Origin: Primula veris
Taxonomy: Eukaryota; Streptophyta; Magnoliopsida; Ericales; Primulaceae
Assembly (NCBI GenBank): GCA_963682055.1
Contig: OY821742.1
Location: 11,005,752-11,069,751, forward strand
DNA: 64,000 nucleotides
Direction: 5' to 3'
Shown here: in pieces, positions 21,830-32,793 of the stretch
How positions within the stretch are numbered: the stretch's first letter is position 1
How the letters are laid out: each line of letters starts with the position of its first letter
Program-made: the position numbers and the translations under genes
Notes under the pieces: model-generated
What the model saw: only the letters and a program-made list of their open reading frames with translations
The model's database searches: none
What the model was told of the DNA's origin: nothing

Positions 21830-22190
21830 ACAAAATATCCGTTGTCAAAAACATTTATTTGCAACATAAGTCATTCAGTCCGTAATATCATTTGCGTCGT
21901 TGTCAAATATCACTTATTTGCAATGTAAATCAATCATTCTGCAACGTTATTTGTTTCGTTGCCAAATGTTTTGGGATTCAACAACAATATTTTCTACTTG
22001 CTGCAGATAAAATATATTTTCAGCAACGTTCATAGTAGTTCGTTGTTGATAGACCACTATTCAACAACAAAATTTCTTCCGTTGCAAAAATATGTTATTC
22101 AACAACATAGTGCAATTTTGTTGCCTAACACTATATTTTCAGCAACAAATTTTTTTATCGTTGCACGAATTCGTTGCTAAACATGTATTT
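21830..22190. repeat. Right subterminal repeat zone of the CACTA element
   Basis: Dense gcaac / gttgc words (tcagcaacgtt, cgttgccaaatg, gttgcaaaaat, tcgttgctaaac), mirror of the left zone at 17300-17700. Confidence 0.7.
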
Positions 22191-22275
22191 TCTTGTAGTG
22201 TATGACTCTTAGTTTAGTTCTGTTTTTTTATTTTAGTCTGGGTTTGTAAATGATTTTGAAAAAAATGATTATTGA

Positions 22276-22955
22276 TTTCAGCAGCAGACTTATTGCAGAG
22301 AAATCTTCTTGTGAATGGTGTTCAAAAAGGTTTCTGGATAATCATCCAAGGACTAATCAACTTTTAGAAATTTCTCAAAAGATATTCTTCATGGTATCAA
22401 ATTTTACATTCTACAACGTTGAAACAAGAAACCAATAAGGCTCTTTGTGATTTCATTGCTCTAGATTTTTTTATTGTTTTGAAAATAGTTATCACTCGTT
22501 CACATTTAGCTCATATTGAAATACTTGCTTTCTAAGACCATACATACAACAACTTTACTAACACACTCGCATATATCTCAAGGATTTAGTCTGTCAGTAT
22601 TTTTCGAAGAAAACAAACAATGATACAAACATGGTAAGAGCTTCTGTAATTGACGTCCCTTTTTTCTTTGAACTCTTTTCAATATAAGATTGTGAATTCC
22701 ATTACATTGCTGCTATATACTTTGCTATGTTACTTAGAATATAGGGTGTGCTTCTTGTCGAAATTAAATCCAGGCTATTCATTGCTGCTATATACGTTGC
22801 TGTCTATGTTACTTATTGTAATATAGGTTTATCTAAATTTTGTTACTTCTATACTTGCAGATCTTCATCTTCTAGTCCTACCATGTAGTTCGACGAGGAA
22901 ATATTCGTGAACAAGTTATTAAGAAGCAAGTGTTTTGGCGTACTGTAGATTATGG
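22276..22955 (+). other. Exon-like pieces of an unidentified gene between CACTA and Copia 2
   Basis: Three short stretches have splice-like borders. ~22282-22380 follows tttcag and reads RLIAEKSSCEWCSKRFLDNH. ~22580-22627 ends at atg/gtaaga. ~22883-22954 ends at tatg/gtaatt and reads YHVVRRGNIREQVIKKQVFW then RTVDY. They are on the same strand as the possible exon at 16981-17121 and may belong to one gene whose introns were invaded. The reading frames do not join cleanly (a stop precedes the third piece unless an internal ttctag acceptor is used), so this may be a relic. Function unknown. Confidence 0.3.
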
Positions 22956-22967
22956 TAATTCAGTAAT

Positions 22968-24005
22968 TCAATAACCAAGTATAGGTAATTCAGTAAGTAA
23001 CCAAGTTTGATTGGTTTGTAAGGCCAAAATCTTATCTTTCATTGCTTGAATCCATAAAGGATCTGTACTAGCCTGTTTATAAGTTTTAGGTTCAATAACA
23101 AAAGAAACTGATAAACAAAATTTTTTATAGTCATTAGAAATGTTATGATATGTAATACAAGAACTTAATGTATGAACAGGATTTGATATAGAATCATCAG
23201 TAGCAATATTGCTTAAAGCACAATGATAGTCTTGTAAATAAGCAGGGGCCTTACCATTTCTTTTACTTCTTTTAACAGATGAAATGACAGAATCACTGCT
23301 AGTGTTAGTACTGTTCTGAGTTTGCTCACCACTAATTTCAGTATCCTTATCATTATTAGAAGAAAAACAAGGTTTTTCTTGTTTTAGAAAAGGAAAAACT
23401 CCTTCATAAAAAATAACATCCCTGGTAAGGAAAAAATCATTTGTATCTAAGTCTAACAATTTATAACCTTTTATACTTGTACCATATCCTAGGAAAACAC
23501 ATTTCCTTCCTCTAGCATCAAACTTAGATCTATTTCTTCTTAAAGTACTTGCATAACACAAACACCCAAATATTTTTAAATGATTATAAGTAGGTTTATG
23601 ACCATAAAGAATCTCATAAGGACTTTTATTGGCTAACAAAGGAGTATGAGTCCTATTAATAATGTAAGCTGCAGTTAATACACATTCTCCCCAAAATTTC
23701 AAAGGTAAAGAAGACTGAAACCTTAAAGCCCTAGCAATATTTAACAAATGTTGATGTTTTCTTTCTACTATTCCATTTTGTTGTGGTGTTTTTACACAAC
23801 TGGTTTGATGAATGATACCATTTTTAGAATAAAAATCCATTATATGAAACTCAGTCCCATTATCACTTCTTAAAATCTTAATTTTACTATTAAATTGTGT
23901 TTCAACCATTCTAAAAAACTGAGGTAGTATTACAGATGTTTCAGACTTGTGTTTTAACAGAAAAATCCAAGTACACCTAGTGTAATCATCAACTATAGTT
24001 AAAAA
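22968..24005 (-). pseudogene. Copia family 2 integrase and start of RT
   Basis: The open frame 22968-23909 extends in the same frame up to a TAA at 24006-24008. Seen: [10 protein letters not shown] (first Asp), [11 protein letters not shown] (second Asp), [20 protein letters not shown] (catalytic Glu) and [20 protein letters not shown]. After these come [11 protein letters not shown], a variable S/N-rich linker, and the first RT residues [19 protein letters not shown] ending near TELP. The integrase is thus nearly whole; the RT catalytic part is deleted. The stop at 24006 replaces one codon of the conserved pre-integrase/integrase boundary. Confidence 0.92.
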
Positions 24006-24008
24006 TTA

Positions 24009-24396
24009 AACAAAACCATTGTAAGTAGGAATAGAATAATTACCCCAAATATCACAATGTATAAGCTCAAAAACTTTATTAACATGAGTACTACTTAATG
24101 GAAAACTCAATCTTTGATGTTTAGCAAGATGACAAACATCACAGGGAGTACAATTTTTATCAGTAAACTTTACTTTTACATCATCTGAAATCAAATTCAA
24201 CACAGAAACAGAAGGATGTCCTAATCTGGAATGCCAAACATTAGGCTGATTATGTAAAACAGTACTATTACAGCTAGTATTTAAAGAACTATGAACACCC
24301 TCTTTCAAGAAAATATACAAACCATTCTTTGCTTCTGCCCTACCAATCATCTTCAAAGACACATGATCCTGAATATAACATGCATGTTTATCAAAA
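24009..24396 (-). pseudogene. Copia family 2 GAG-pre-integrase segment
   Basis: Contains VWHSRLGHPSVSVLNLI and CDVCHLAKHQRLSF, the H-x-H..C-x-x-C zinc-binding region that precedes integrase. Its upstream end is interrupted by the insertion at 24397-25550, beyond which the protease part continues. Confidence 0.85.
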
Positions 24397-25550
24397 ACTT
24401 GATGGTCCGTAGGCGTCTAAACCTTATAGGGGGGGTGAATAAGGTTTTCGTACGTTTTTCGCGGAATAAAAACTATGGGTTATTAACTAAGCTAATTAGT
24501 GGATGTTATAACTTAAACACTTTCGTTAACAAATTATTGCTAATTTAATCTATGTAAGCAATAAATATGAGCGATAAGTAAATGTGAAAAGTAAAAGTTA
24601 AGGGAAAGAAATAACGCAAGATTTATAGAGGTTCGGCAAAACGCGCCTACATCCTCTCCTCGGTATTTTCACTACCGAGTGTTTCACTAGAATCTCGTTC
24701 CAAGGTTACAACCTAACGAGCTTAATCAACCGATTAAGCTCCCCCTCACTTTATGAGTATCCCGAATGAAAAGCCTAGAGCTTTTAAGCTATACTTGCTT
24801 GAAAAGCCTCTACCCGATCACTCGCTCACAAATGAGTTTATAAAATACTCTTTTACAAGATTGAATTTTAATGGATCACTCACTAACAAATAATATCTCA
24901 AAGTTTATAAAATTACAAGAATAATACTCTCGAGAATATTTATGAATACAAGTGAGATATTGGAAGTATAATCTTGAAGAATTGCTTTGTAAGAATTGCT
25001 TAATTGTTGAGTATTGATTGGATGTCTTCAACAAAGGATTTGGGGCTTTTTGTAGAGTGAAAAAGGTCCATCAATTAATTCATGACCGTTGGCAGTTGTT
25101 GAGTAGATTAGCTGCTAGTTTGCAGCAGTTCACCCAATTTTCAGGATAAGCTGAAAAGCTGAAATTTGAAATTCTACAGAAACGATCGGTCGTTTCTGAA
25201 AAACGATCGGTCGTTTTTCATCTGTGCTCACTGGAAGAATTCATACATAAAACGATCGGTCGTTTTAGCCTAGCGATCGCTCGTTTTTACAGTGTACTCA
25301 CTGGAAGAAATCAGTTCATAAATGATCGATCGTTTTGCCTACTGAACAGACGTTTTTTGTTCTTGCAATGTTTCGGTTTTCTCGACATACTTCTAAAGCC
25401 CGTAACTAGTCCGTTTCAAACCCGATTGAGGTTTCGCTTGAACCGTTGGCTTCGTATTTACGTAATCTATCATTTTGAACCTTTAGCATGCTTGATAAAT
25501 GATTAGTACGCAAAGCGAGCTTTTATCATGTTTTACAAATATTGTTATCA
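24397..25550. mobile_element. 1.15 kb repetitive insertion inside Copia 2, probably an LTR or non-autonomous retroelement
   Basis: The word TCAAAA occurs just before (24391-24396) and just after (25551-25556) and may be the target duplication, though it is AT-simple and not conclusive. The insert has a tataggggggggtgaataagg motif near its left end and a gaggttcggcaaaacgcgcctac motif at ~24631, both of which I associate with widespread plant repeats. It also has a cluster of near-palindromic AAACGATCGGTCGTTT words (25180-25340). It begins near TTGATGGTCC and ends GTTATCA. It has no coding capacity. Class is uncertain: solo LTR of another family, or a miniature retroelement. Confidence 0.55.
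25170..25345. repeat. Cluster of five near-palindromic AAACGATCGGTCGTTT motifs
   Basis: Copies at about 25182, 25199, 25250, 25278 (cgatcgctcgttt) and 25321 (aatgatcgatcgttt). They are arranged in pairs separated by a repeated ctgtgctcactggaagaa segment. Each copy is close to a perfect inverted repeat around GATC. The arrangement suggests a doubled unit of ~70 bp. Confidence 0.85.
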
Positions 25551-25845
25551 TCAAAATAATCAATTTGAAGAACATCGTTCAACAAAACTAATGAATAATG
25601 AGAGTCCCTAGCTAGCTTATTAACAGAAACAAGATTATAACCAAATGAAGGAACACACAGAACATTATGTAATACTATACCATTTCTAAAGAACACACTC
25701 CCTATATGAGTTACTGCAGCAATTTGTCCATTAGGAAGATTAACATGAGAATTAACTACCTTAAAATGACTAAGATGGCTTAAAGAAGCAACCATGTGCT
25801 CATTTGCACCACTATCAATAATCCACACATTGTAATTATATGCAT
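25551..25845 (-). pseudogene. Copia family 2 protease segment
   Basis: Starts with NYNVWIIDSGANEHMVAS, the D-S-G aspartic protease site, followed by LPNGQIAAVTHIGSV and VLCVPSFGYNLVSVNKL, typical for Copia proteases. It is one base out of frame with gag, at a run of six or more A near 25850. The right part is cut by the nested insertion. Confidence 0.88.
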
Positions 25846-25847
25846 CT

Positions 25848-27080
25848 TTATTTTTTCTCTAAAATAACAGTAGAATAAGTTAAAGACATACCTGTCATGC
25901 CAGTATACACCATATTGGATTGTATATTAGGTGTTGTCACACCTTGTTGCTGTTGACCAGAATCTTGGCACTTTTCTTGATCAGAAAACCCCTGTATATT
26001 CAAAGGAGTAGGAAGTCCTCCTAGCTCCCCATTATCCCTATAACTATCACCCCCTTGATATAAAACTTGATGAACCATATTACCACCAGAAAAACCTTGA
26101 CTAAAACCTCTTGGCCTTGGTGTCCAACCAGGTGGATACCCATGTAGCCTGTAACACATATCTTTTATATGTCTATTGGATGCACAATGTGAACAATTCA
26201 TAGGATTACCCCTCCCCATATTAGGCCTAAAAGGTCTAAAAATATTGCTAGTAGAAGTAGGAGGCCTAAAGCTTTGATTAGAAGAACCCCTAGCCTGATT
26301 ACCCTGATTAAACTGGGTAGCAAGAACCATATTATGCTGGTTTGCTACAGCATAGACACCTATATTTTGTTGTTTCTCCTCTTGTCCCATCAATTGATAC
26401 ATATCATTTACACTAGGCAATGGTTTCATTAACAAAATCTGGCTTCTAACATGAGCAAATTTCTCATTTAATCCCATTAGAAAAATCATCTTAAACACCC
26501 TACGTTCTCTTGCTATTATAGCAGCCATGAAATTACAACCACAACTACCAATAGTACCACAAGTACACCTAGGTATAGGACTTAGAACACTTAATTGATT
26601 CCACAGTGTTTCTAATTTGGTAAAATAAGAAGATACAGTTAAATCTTCTTGAACCATGGTATGAATATCATGATGTAACTCATAAATCCTGGCTTCACTA
26701 CCCTGAGCAAACCTCTCTGTTAATTCTTTCTACATTTTAGAGGCACTATCAACATATAAAATAGATTGACTTATTTCATTATTAACAGAATTTATGATCC
26801 AGGATATGACAATCAAATTACACTGCAACCAAGCCCCAAATATAGGATCATTCTCAGATGGGCAGGGTAAAGAACCAGTTACAAACCCTAATTTTGATTT
26901 AGCCCCTATTGAAATTTCCATGGCCCTTCTCTAAGAATGAAAATTAAGACCATTCAAGACAGGATTAGCTAAGGATGTACTAGTATTTTCGTTAGAGCCA
27001 ATAAAATATGGACTCATAGTGGTAACAGGATTATGAACCCTAGGTTGATCACAAGTTTGATTTTCTCCTAATTCTGACAT
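25848..27080 (-). pseudogene. Copia family 2 gag
   Basis: Start ATG at 27080-27078 (MSELGENQTCDQ). The N-terminal part includes SPYFIGSNENTSTSLANPVL, the Retrotran_gag_3 start seen in many plant Copia elements. Then come LTVSSYFTKLETLWNQLSVL, the paired-cysteine stretch PRCTCGTIGSCGCNFM, and a zinc knuckle CSHCASNRHIKDMC. Two TAG stops, near 26932 and 26731, both sit where a tryptophan codon is expected, fitting G-to-A on the coding strand (C-to-T on the other strand). The frame ends at 25848 through an A-run indel. Confidence 0.9.
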
Positions 27081-27291
27081 AATCTTGAATATAAGATTCT
27101 AAAATCTAAGAACAACAAATATACAGAAATCCAAAGAAACAATTAGAGTTTCAGCGAATACCAGGCGAAAAGACGATTCAATCGTAGAAAACCCCAAATT
27201 TTCAGAAACCCCCAATTATTGATCAAGAACCCTAAGAAATCCAATTGAATCCAAATTTGTGGATTAAAAACAGCGGAAATAGCCAATTATT

Positions 27292-27303
27292 GTTCTGATA
27301 CCA
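27292..27303 (-). other. Primer binding site of Copia family 2
   Basis: TGGTATCAGAAC on the minus strand, complementary to the 3' end of initiator tRNA-Met except near its end, directly next to the LTR terminus (27304). It fixes the inner border of the LTR. Confidence 0.85.
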
Positions 27304-27584
27304 TGTAGAAAAGCATATACCACGTTTTGGTGGTCTTTGCTGAGCTTAAATATATGTATATAAACGTATTGTGTATATATATATATGTAGAGAGAGAGAT
27401 AAATGAAATAAACTGTATATATTGAATTTATTAAAATCTCTATGTACATTTTCCTATATATACATATATAATATTTACTATATAGTCCTGAGACTTACAG
27501 AAGTAACAGAACCAGTCCATTATACAGAAACTTCTATTTAGTACATTACGTATGAAAAGTAACAGAACAAGACCTGTATATTCA
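27304..27584 (-). repeat. 5' LTR of Copia family 2 (about 240-280 bp)
   Basis: Starts TGTAGAAAAGC next to the primer site. The outer end is either TACA at 27545 (giving TGTA/TACA termini) or TTCA at 27584; a partial internal duplication of agtaacagaac makes this ambiguous. A TATA-rich stretch (ctatatatacatatata) lies at ~27452. With the 3' LTR deleted no target duplication can be tested. Confidence 0.7.
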
Positions 27585-27639
27585 ATAATTGATGTGCTAA
27601 CTTTTTTTTTTTTTTTTTTTTTTTGCTTTTTCCTTGCAG

Positions 27640-27739
27640 ATCAAAAGAAAGAAAAACAATTGAAGCAATTGTCTTTGACCCTCGGAGACGATATATGTGT
27701 TGATTATTTTATTGTAAATATTCCGTGGTTTGAGATGTA
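27640..27739 (+). other. Possible last exon of an unidentified gene
   Basis: A 24-T tract ending in tccttgcag (a strong acceptor signal) is followed by an open frame DQKKEKQLKQLSLTLGDDIC then VDYFIVNIPWFEM and a TAG at 27737-27739. Base composition is coding-like. It is on the same strand as the exon-like pieces at 16981 and 22282-22954, so it could be the end of the same disrupted gene. Not recognised. Confidence 0.3.
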
Positions 27740-28049
27740 GATGTACATTATTTTGTTTTTTCTCCTTTTTAGGTTTCGATAAATTATGTAGATGGATACA
27801 TAATGGGCTTTCGCAGACTTGTATAATTTAATTATTGTTTAGTTTATTTTCGATGAATTCAGTTTATAGATCTTTCTTATGGATGAATATTTTTTTTTAT
27901 TCTTATGATGAATAGCTATATTTGATTAAATTTGTGAATTATATGATCTTATATTTTCATATGAGGTACAAAAGTGTTCTCGTGTTATGTCCACTCAGAT
28001 TTAGTTAATATTTGGGTAAATAAATGCCTTTAAAAGTCATTTAAGGGGG

Positions 28050-28318
28050 TTAAAATGTATATTTTGAGGCGTTTTTAGTGTAAATTATACAAAATTTTGA
28101 GTCTCTTTTGGGACGGTAATAAATCGCCTTAAATATGATCAAAATCGCCTTGACCTTTTGAGGCGGTTCATAACCGCCTTATGACCTTTTGCAACTCTTA
28201 CAAATAAGGCTCTTGTACTTTTGCTACAAAAACCGCCTTAAATAGTATTAGAGGCGGTTTTTATGTTTTTTGAGGCGGTTTTAAACCGACTTAAAAGATG
28301 AACTTTGGCGTAGTAGTA
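28050..28318. repeat. Cluster of inverted AGGCGGTTT / AACCGCCTT motifs, likely an end of a CACTA-like element
   Basis: Seven or more copies of aggcgg(t)tt and its complement alternate in ~270 bp. The cluster ends in actttggcgtagtag, whose complement CTACTACGCCAAAG resembles the CACTACGCCAAA ends of many plant CACTA elements. No matching left end was found in the window, so this is a fragment or a decayed element. Confidence 0.4.
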
Positions 28319-30332
28319 ACTCATAAATAAAAATATGACCATAATTACTTGGGACAAACAAAAAAAGAAAAAAAAAAGAAATAGAACCGTCTTTTAAAGA
28401 CAAAATGGAGTAGCACAAAGAACATTAAGATTTTAATTTTGTTTAATAAGGTTACAAAAACAGCTGGCATTTAACATAAATATTATTCACAGGTTTTTAT
28501 AGTAAAATTAGCTATTGTCATATTCTGACATAATATTTTTCAGTATAAATGAGCTCCTAGCGAAGGCCCGAGAAAGAAGGTTGCAAAGTGGTCCGTAATC
28601 TAATGGTTCCATCCCGGCTTAGTCGAGTATCTCCTCTAACGCCAGATTATAGGTCTATAGTTAAGAGTTAAATATGTCTCCCCGTTTACCTTTACCATAT
28701 ACAAGTTGGCAGTCCCGATTTCCGCTACTATACTAACATCCCGTGATTTTATTCAGGATGCATTACATTACACATTTTCGGATAATTTATTTTCCACGAC
28801 TGTTTCGAATAATCCTCCAATGAATAGATCGATTTTTCACCGTTCTTGAAAGAATACAACAACTATAGATCTTTCAATGTAATGACATTTCCTAACAAAA
28901 ATAAATTCGCACACCTATTTACAAAATAATTTGTGAACAGAATCTAACACTATCAGGGACGAATGTATGGTATGAAAAAGGGTGCACTCGCACCTCACAG
29001 AATTTACGAAAATGTCAATTTTCTATAGGGAAATTTTGAAATAATTTAAAATAATGAGTATTCCGACCCCGTAAATTAACAATTTGATTTGTGCAACCTA
29101 AAATGTTAATACCGTCTCCGCGGCTGAACATTATATTATCCAAGCTGGACATAATTACATTTACATTCCATGACTCTCTAGGGAGAGTATTGTCAGGTAT
29201 TTTAACATTAAATAAGATTTATTCACATCTCGCAATTAATTATTTCCTTTTTCTTTTGCAGACAGATTATCTATGATCCTTATGCAACTCTATATAAATG
29301 GCTAAGCTGTAACTCTCTCAGATCAATTCAACAAGAAATTAAAGTATGCCGCCCCTCATTTTATTAAAATAAGTTGATTTAGAAAACAATATTACACTGT
29401 TACTTATAGTATGACTTAGCAAGCATTCTCCTCTGCTGATCTTGCATGTACAACTTTGCATAATTGATTAGCAAAAAAGGCTATAAATCTTTACTTTACT
29501 TCAGACATAGGCTTAGCATCTTAAGTTTTCGTGAGCTGTTTTTATTTTAATTTCATTTTCACCACTAAAAGGTTATCTTTTCATACCTAGGGAGTTTTTA
29601 GTTGCAAATCTTCAAGCCGGAATATCTGTTTTGTATATTCTTTCTTCACCACTTTATATCAATGTAATTAGTAACGTTGTAACACCAAAATATGAGTTCT
29701 AAAATGAATAAACCCGGAATATATCTCAATTTTGAAACCAGATTATTTGTTTCAAAGCTGTAAGCAAACAAACCCATAATCCATGTACCTATGATTAATA
29801 ACCAGCACAGAAAGAAGTAAACTACTAATTAAGATTGCAATAATGAAGCTGAAAAGGGCCTCTTTTTTCTTTGACCCTACCACTTACCCTCATCTTTTTA
29901 AAAAACAAAAAAGCCACCATTGTTAAAAGGCACCACCATATTTCAGTTTGCAAGAGAATATGCAAGGATATATCTCCCCCTACCCTTTGAATATTTGTCT
30001 ACACAACCTTTAATTCCAACAAAAGTCACTTAGTACCACCTTTTTCCATTCATGAAAGTTGAAAAGAATCATCTTTCTAATGATCCTCTTCTGGAATAAT
30101 ACTTGCATATCCTAGACTCGGACGAGACCTAGCATAACGATTGAATGGTTGGTCGATTCTGCAAATAAAAAACTTAAGATTGGAGAGTCTTTTTTCCTCC
30201 TTAAGCCAATGAGAGAATATATCATCTCTTTTAACATAACTTGCTTGAACTTCCACAAACTGTTAAATCATGAAGAACGATATTTTATTATCACTTAGTT
30301 TTTTCCGAACACTTGTGAACTTTTGTTATTGT
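28319..30332. other. Intergenic region downstream of the IDD gene
   Basis: No supported gene. At 28955-29010 a short stretch (caggGACGAATGTATGG, gggtgcactcgcacc) resembles the ends of the inverted-repeat element at 49313-50010, so it may be a decayed relative. At 28560-28760 there is a GC-richer, largely unidentified stretch. The last ~250 bp will include the IDD 3' UTR. Confidence 0.45.
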
Positions 30333-32793
30333 TCATATCCATCCATTGACCGACGAAGGGTGGCAAAGGGTTTGAACACCTACTCCTAGGAAATCCCTAG
30401 TTTGCCCTCCACTAATTGTCCTATCTTCACTCATTATGTTTCTTCGTTTCGATGGATAATTGTGGAACTGATCAAAGGCGTCGACGTCAACACCAAGACT
30501 AGCAGAAGCCGTGCTCGTAGTGTACAACTCACATAAATTACTTCCATGTGAAACTTTATTTTCATTGCATTTTAATCCAAAGCTTCCAAGGAATAATGAT
30601 GGATCGTTTGATGACGTGGCACCCATTTGGGCTGCTTTTGCCAATAAAGCCGTGGCGGACATATTCGCCCCAGGTCTCGAATTATGAGAAATATTATGTT
30701 GGTTGCTGAAAAGCGAAGGTACACTGACAACATCTTCCTTTACAGAGCTGAGGGGCAGAGAAGAGCTTATCATTTCTTCTGCACCCTCAAAGGAAAATTT
30801 ATTTCCAAAAGCCCAACTCATCTGAGTGTTCGATGGATTAGGGTTTAAACAAGAATTAATAGGACTACCAAAACTAAGGGGTTGGATATCTTGAAAGTTG
30901 GAGGGTGTTGTCGATAATTCACTGAGAAATGGTCCACGAGTACCATGACCCATCCAAATTGGGTGCCCAACATGTTTGTCGGGATCGATAGTTTCATTGT
31001 TGTTGTTGTTAGTGGTGGTAGTAATATTGTCGTAATTGTTGTTGGATAGTACTGGTTTGAACATCGAAGAGAAGTGTTGCGTCATTGTTGTTCCAGTTGG
31101 GTTTGTCCCAATGAAGTGGTAATTGATGTTGTTGGTAGGCGCAATGATATTATTGATGCTTGATACAGCGTTCACTCTCGCAGTTTCTTCTGCCAAGGCG
31201 TCACAAAAAGCCCTATGAGTCATGAAGCTATCTCTCCTGTGTAATGAATGTTTTTGCAGACTGTCAGTTGTTAGAACAAGAGAACTCTACGATTTTTAAA
31301 AGTAAAAGCAGAATCCATCCATTTTCGGTAGTTCGTTAGCAAAAGTGGAAAATACTATATCAAAGGAAAGTCACTATTACTAAATGTGTACAACTTAAAT
31401 TTAATCCCCTTAATATTCTTAAAAACAACTATCTAGGCTTAAATGGTTGTTGGTGCTCACAAATTTATTTCATGCACTGGACTAGTAAAATTGGTAATTA
31501 GTACTATGGTTTCTTAATTGCTTTCATTTTCCAGAACATTTTTTAAAGCCAACAAAATAACCTATTATAGGTACCTATATCAACTTGTGGTTTTGATACA
31601 TTCTAAACAACTGTTTTATTGATCAATTCGGCATCCGAACTTACTATATCATGAATCAGATATATAGTAACTGACATATATTTTTCATGATATGTGAAAG
31701 TTACATACTCTGAGACTTTTAAGTTTGTCATGAGTAATTCTGATTGGACATCACAAAATACCTCAAAGAACAAGCCGCAAATTAACCCTGCATACTAGAA
31801 AGAATTCCTAGATAGTGAGCAATATTACCTTGAAAATATAATCCCACAATCACACTTGTATTCCCTTGTGCCACAAGTCTTAGAATGTGCTTTCCAGTCT
31901 GACTGAACCGCATATCTCTTTGAGCACTTTTCACACTTCCACTTTTTCTCCCCATGCTTCCTGCAAAAGTGCTTTTTTATACCGGTTAAGTCACCAAGTG
32001 CCCTAGATGGGTGGTGATGTACGCAATTCTTCTCTGGGCACACGTATACACGCTTTTTAGGTTCTTTCCCTGTTCTTTGCTTGAGCTTCCACGGTAAATT
32101 GTGGCCTCGTCTGTGTAGTTGCAGATTTTGGTCTCTTTGAAAGCCTTTTCCGCAGATTTCACACAAGAATCGATTAGTGGCCATTAGAGTCGTTGGGGAT
32201 AAGACAATTACCTCAGCTTCTGGATCTGAGAGAATGGTTTTGATTAGTACTCGCGAGTGTTGTTTACACACCAAAAAGAATGTTGAATTGTACAGAACAT
32301 GATGGAAAAAGTAACATTGAATTAGGATTTAGGACTTAACTAGAGTTTGGATCCATCATTTAGGCAAATATGCAATTTGTTATTTTAATAGAAGCTAAGA
32401 AAGTCATTCTTTTTTGGTAAGAAGACAAGTACGTCTAGGTTTTGAGCAAAACCAAACCAAAAGAGTATTGAGATTAATAGCTATAACTATAAGCAGGCAA
32501 GCTCTTTGAAGAAAATGATTCTAGCTCTGGATTGATAAGCAAGAAGGCAAGTGTTTGGTAGATATTCTTTAAAATATGTGAAATATAATTGTGTGAAAAA
32601 TGACATATGTTTTGCTGGATTAGTTACTATAATATACTAGTATATAGTACATACAAAAGGATTACATATATGTACCTGGGGTTCCTGGTAGGTTTCTCTT
32701 TTTCTTGATAGGGGTAGGATTTGATTCACTGCCAGTTTGATTTTGTACAAAACTACCACTTGATATTACCTCTTCTCCCATCTTATCCAACAT
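30333..32793 (-). CDS. INDETERMINATE DOMAIN (IDD) C2H2 zinc-finger transcription factor, IDD4/5/6-like
   Basis: Three exons on the minus strand: 32793-32676, 32225-31829 and 31236-30333, all with GT-AG introns and matching phases (1419 nt, 472 residues). Residues 30-33 KKKR are the nuclear signal and precede NLPGTPDPEAEVI. The ID domain has ZF1 (C61, C64, H77, H81), ZF2 (C102, C107, H125, H130), ZF3 CCHC (C137, C140, H153, C157) and ZF4 CCHC (C164, C166, H179, C183), all complete. IDD motifs MSATALLAKAAQM (~364-376) and TRDFLGVG (~451-458) are present near the C-terminus, where family members contact GRAS proteins. The family binds DNA and works with SCR/SHR or DELLA proteins in root patterning, gibberellin or metabolic control. 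ZF2 sequence (RVYVCPEKNC..KKHFCRKH) points to the IDD4/5/6 clade; that placement is by eye. A second in-frame Met (residue 5) is an alternative start. Confidence 0.95.

Larger units (their letters stand above)
17278..22200 (-). mobile_element. CACTA (En/Spm) DNA transposon, 4.9 kb, internally decayed
   Basis: Ends CACTACAATAAAATACG (17278) and the complement of CACTACAAGAAAATACA (to 22200) are inverted and carry the family's CACTA termini. TAT on both sides (17275-17277 and 22201-22203) is the expected 3-bp target duplication. Both subterminal zones are packed with GTTGC/GCAAC words. Inside are remnants of a TNPA-like (18240-18470) and a TNPD-like (19756-19989) protein, both on the minus strand; the TNPD catalytic domain is missing. 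This copy therefore depends on a full-length relative for movement. Confidence 0.9.
22968..27584 (-). mobile_element. 3'-truncated Copia family 2 retrotransposon with a nested insertion
   Basis: From right to left on the minus strand: a short LTR, a tRNA-iMet primer site, gag, protease, pre-integrase and integrase, then only the first residues of RT. RT, RNase H and the 3' LTR are missing. At the left break (about 22961-23010) a ~25-bp stretch of the element is repeated imperfectly (tacttggttattgaattactgaattacc), typical of filler DNA from break repair. A 1.15 kb insertion at ~24397-25550 splits the protease from the pre-integrase region. The ORFs carry several stops, so it is dead. Confidence 0.9.

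Noticed and set aside
28560..28680. GC-richer stretch with aatggttccatcccggc as a tRNA or small RNA gene
   Set aside because: No paired arms or Pol III boxes at consistent spacing could be drawn.
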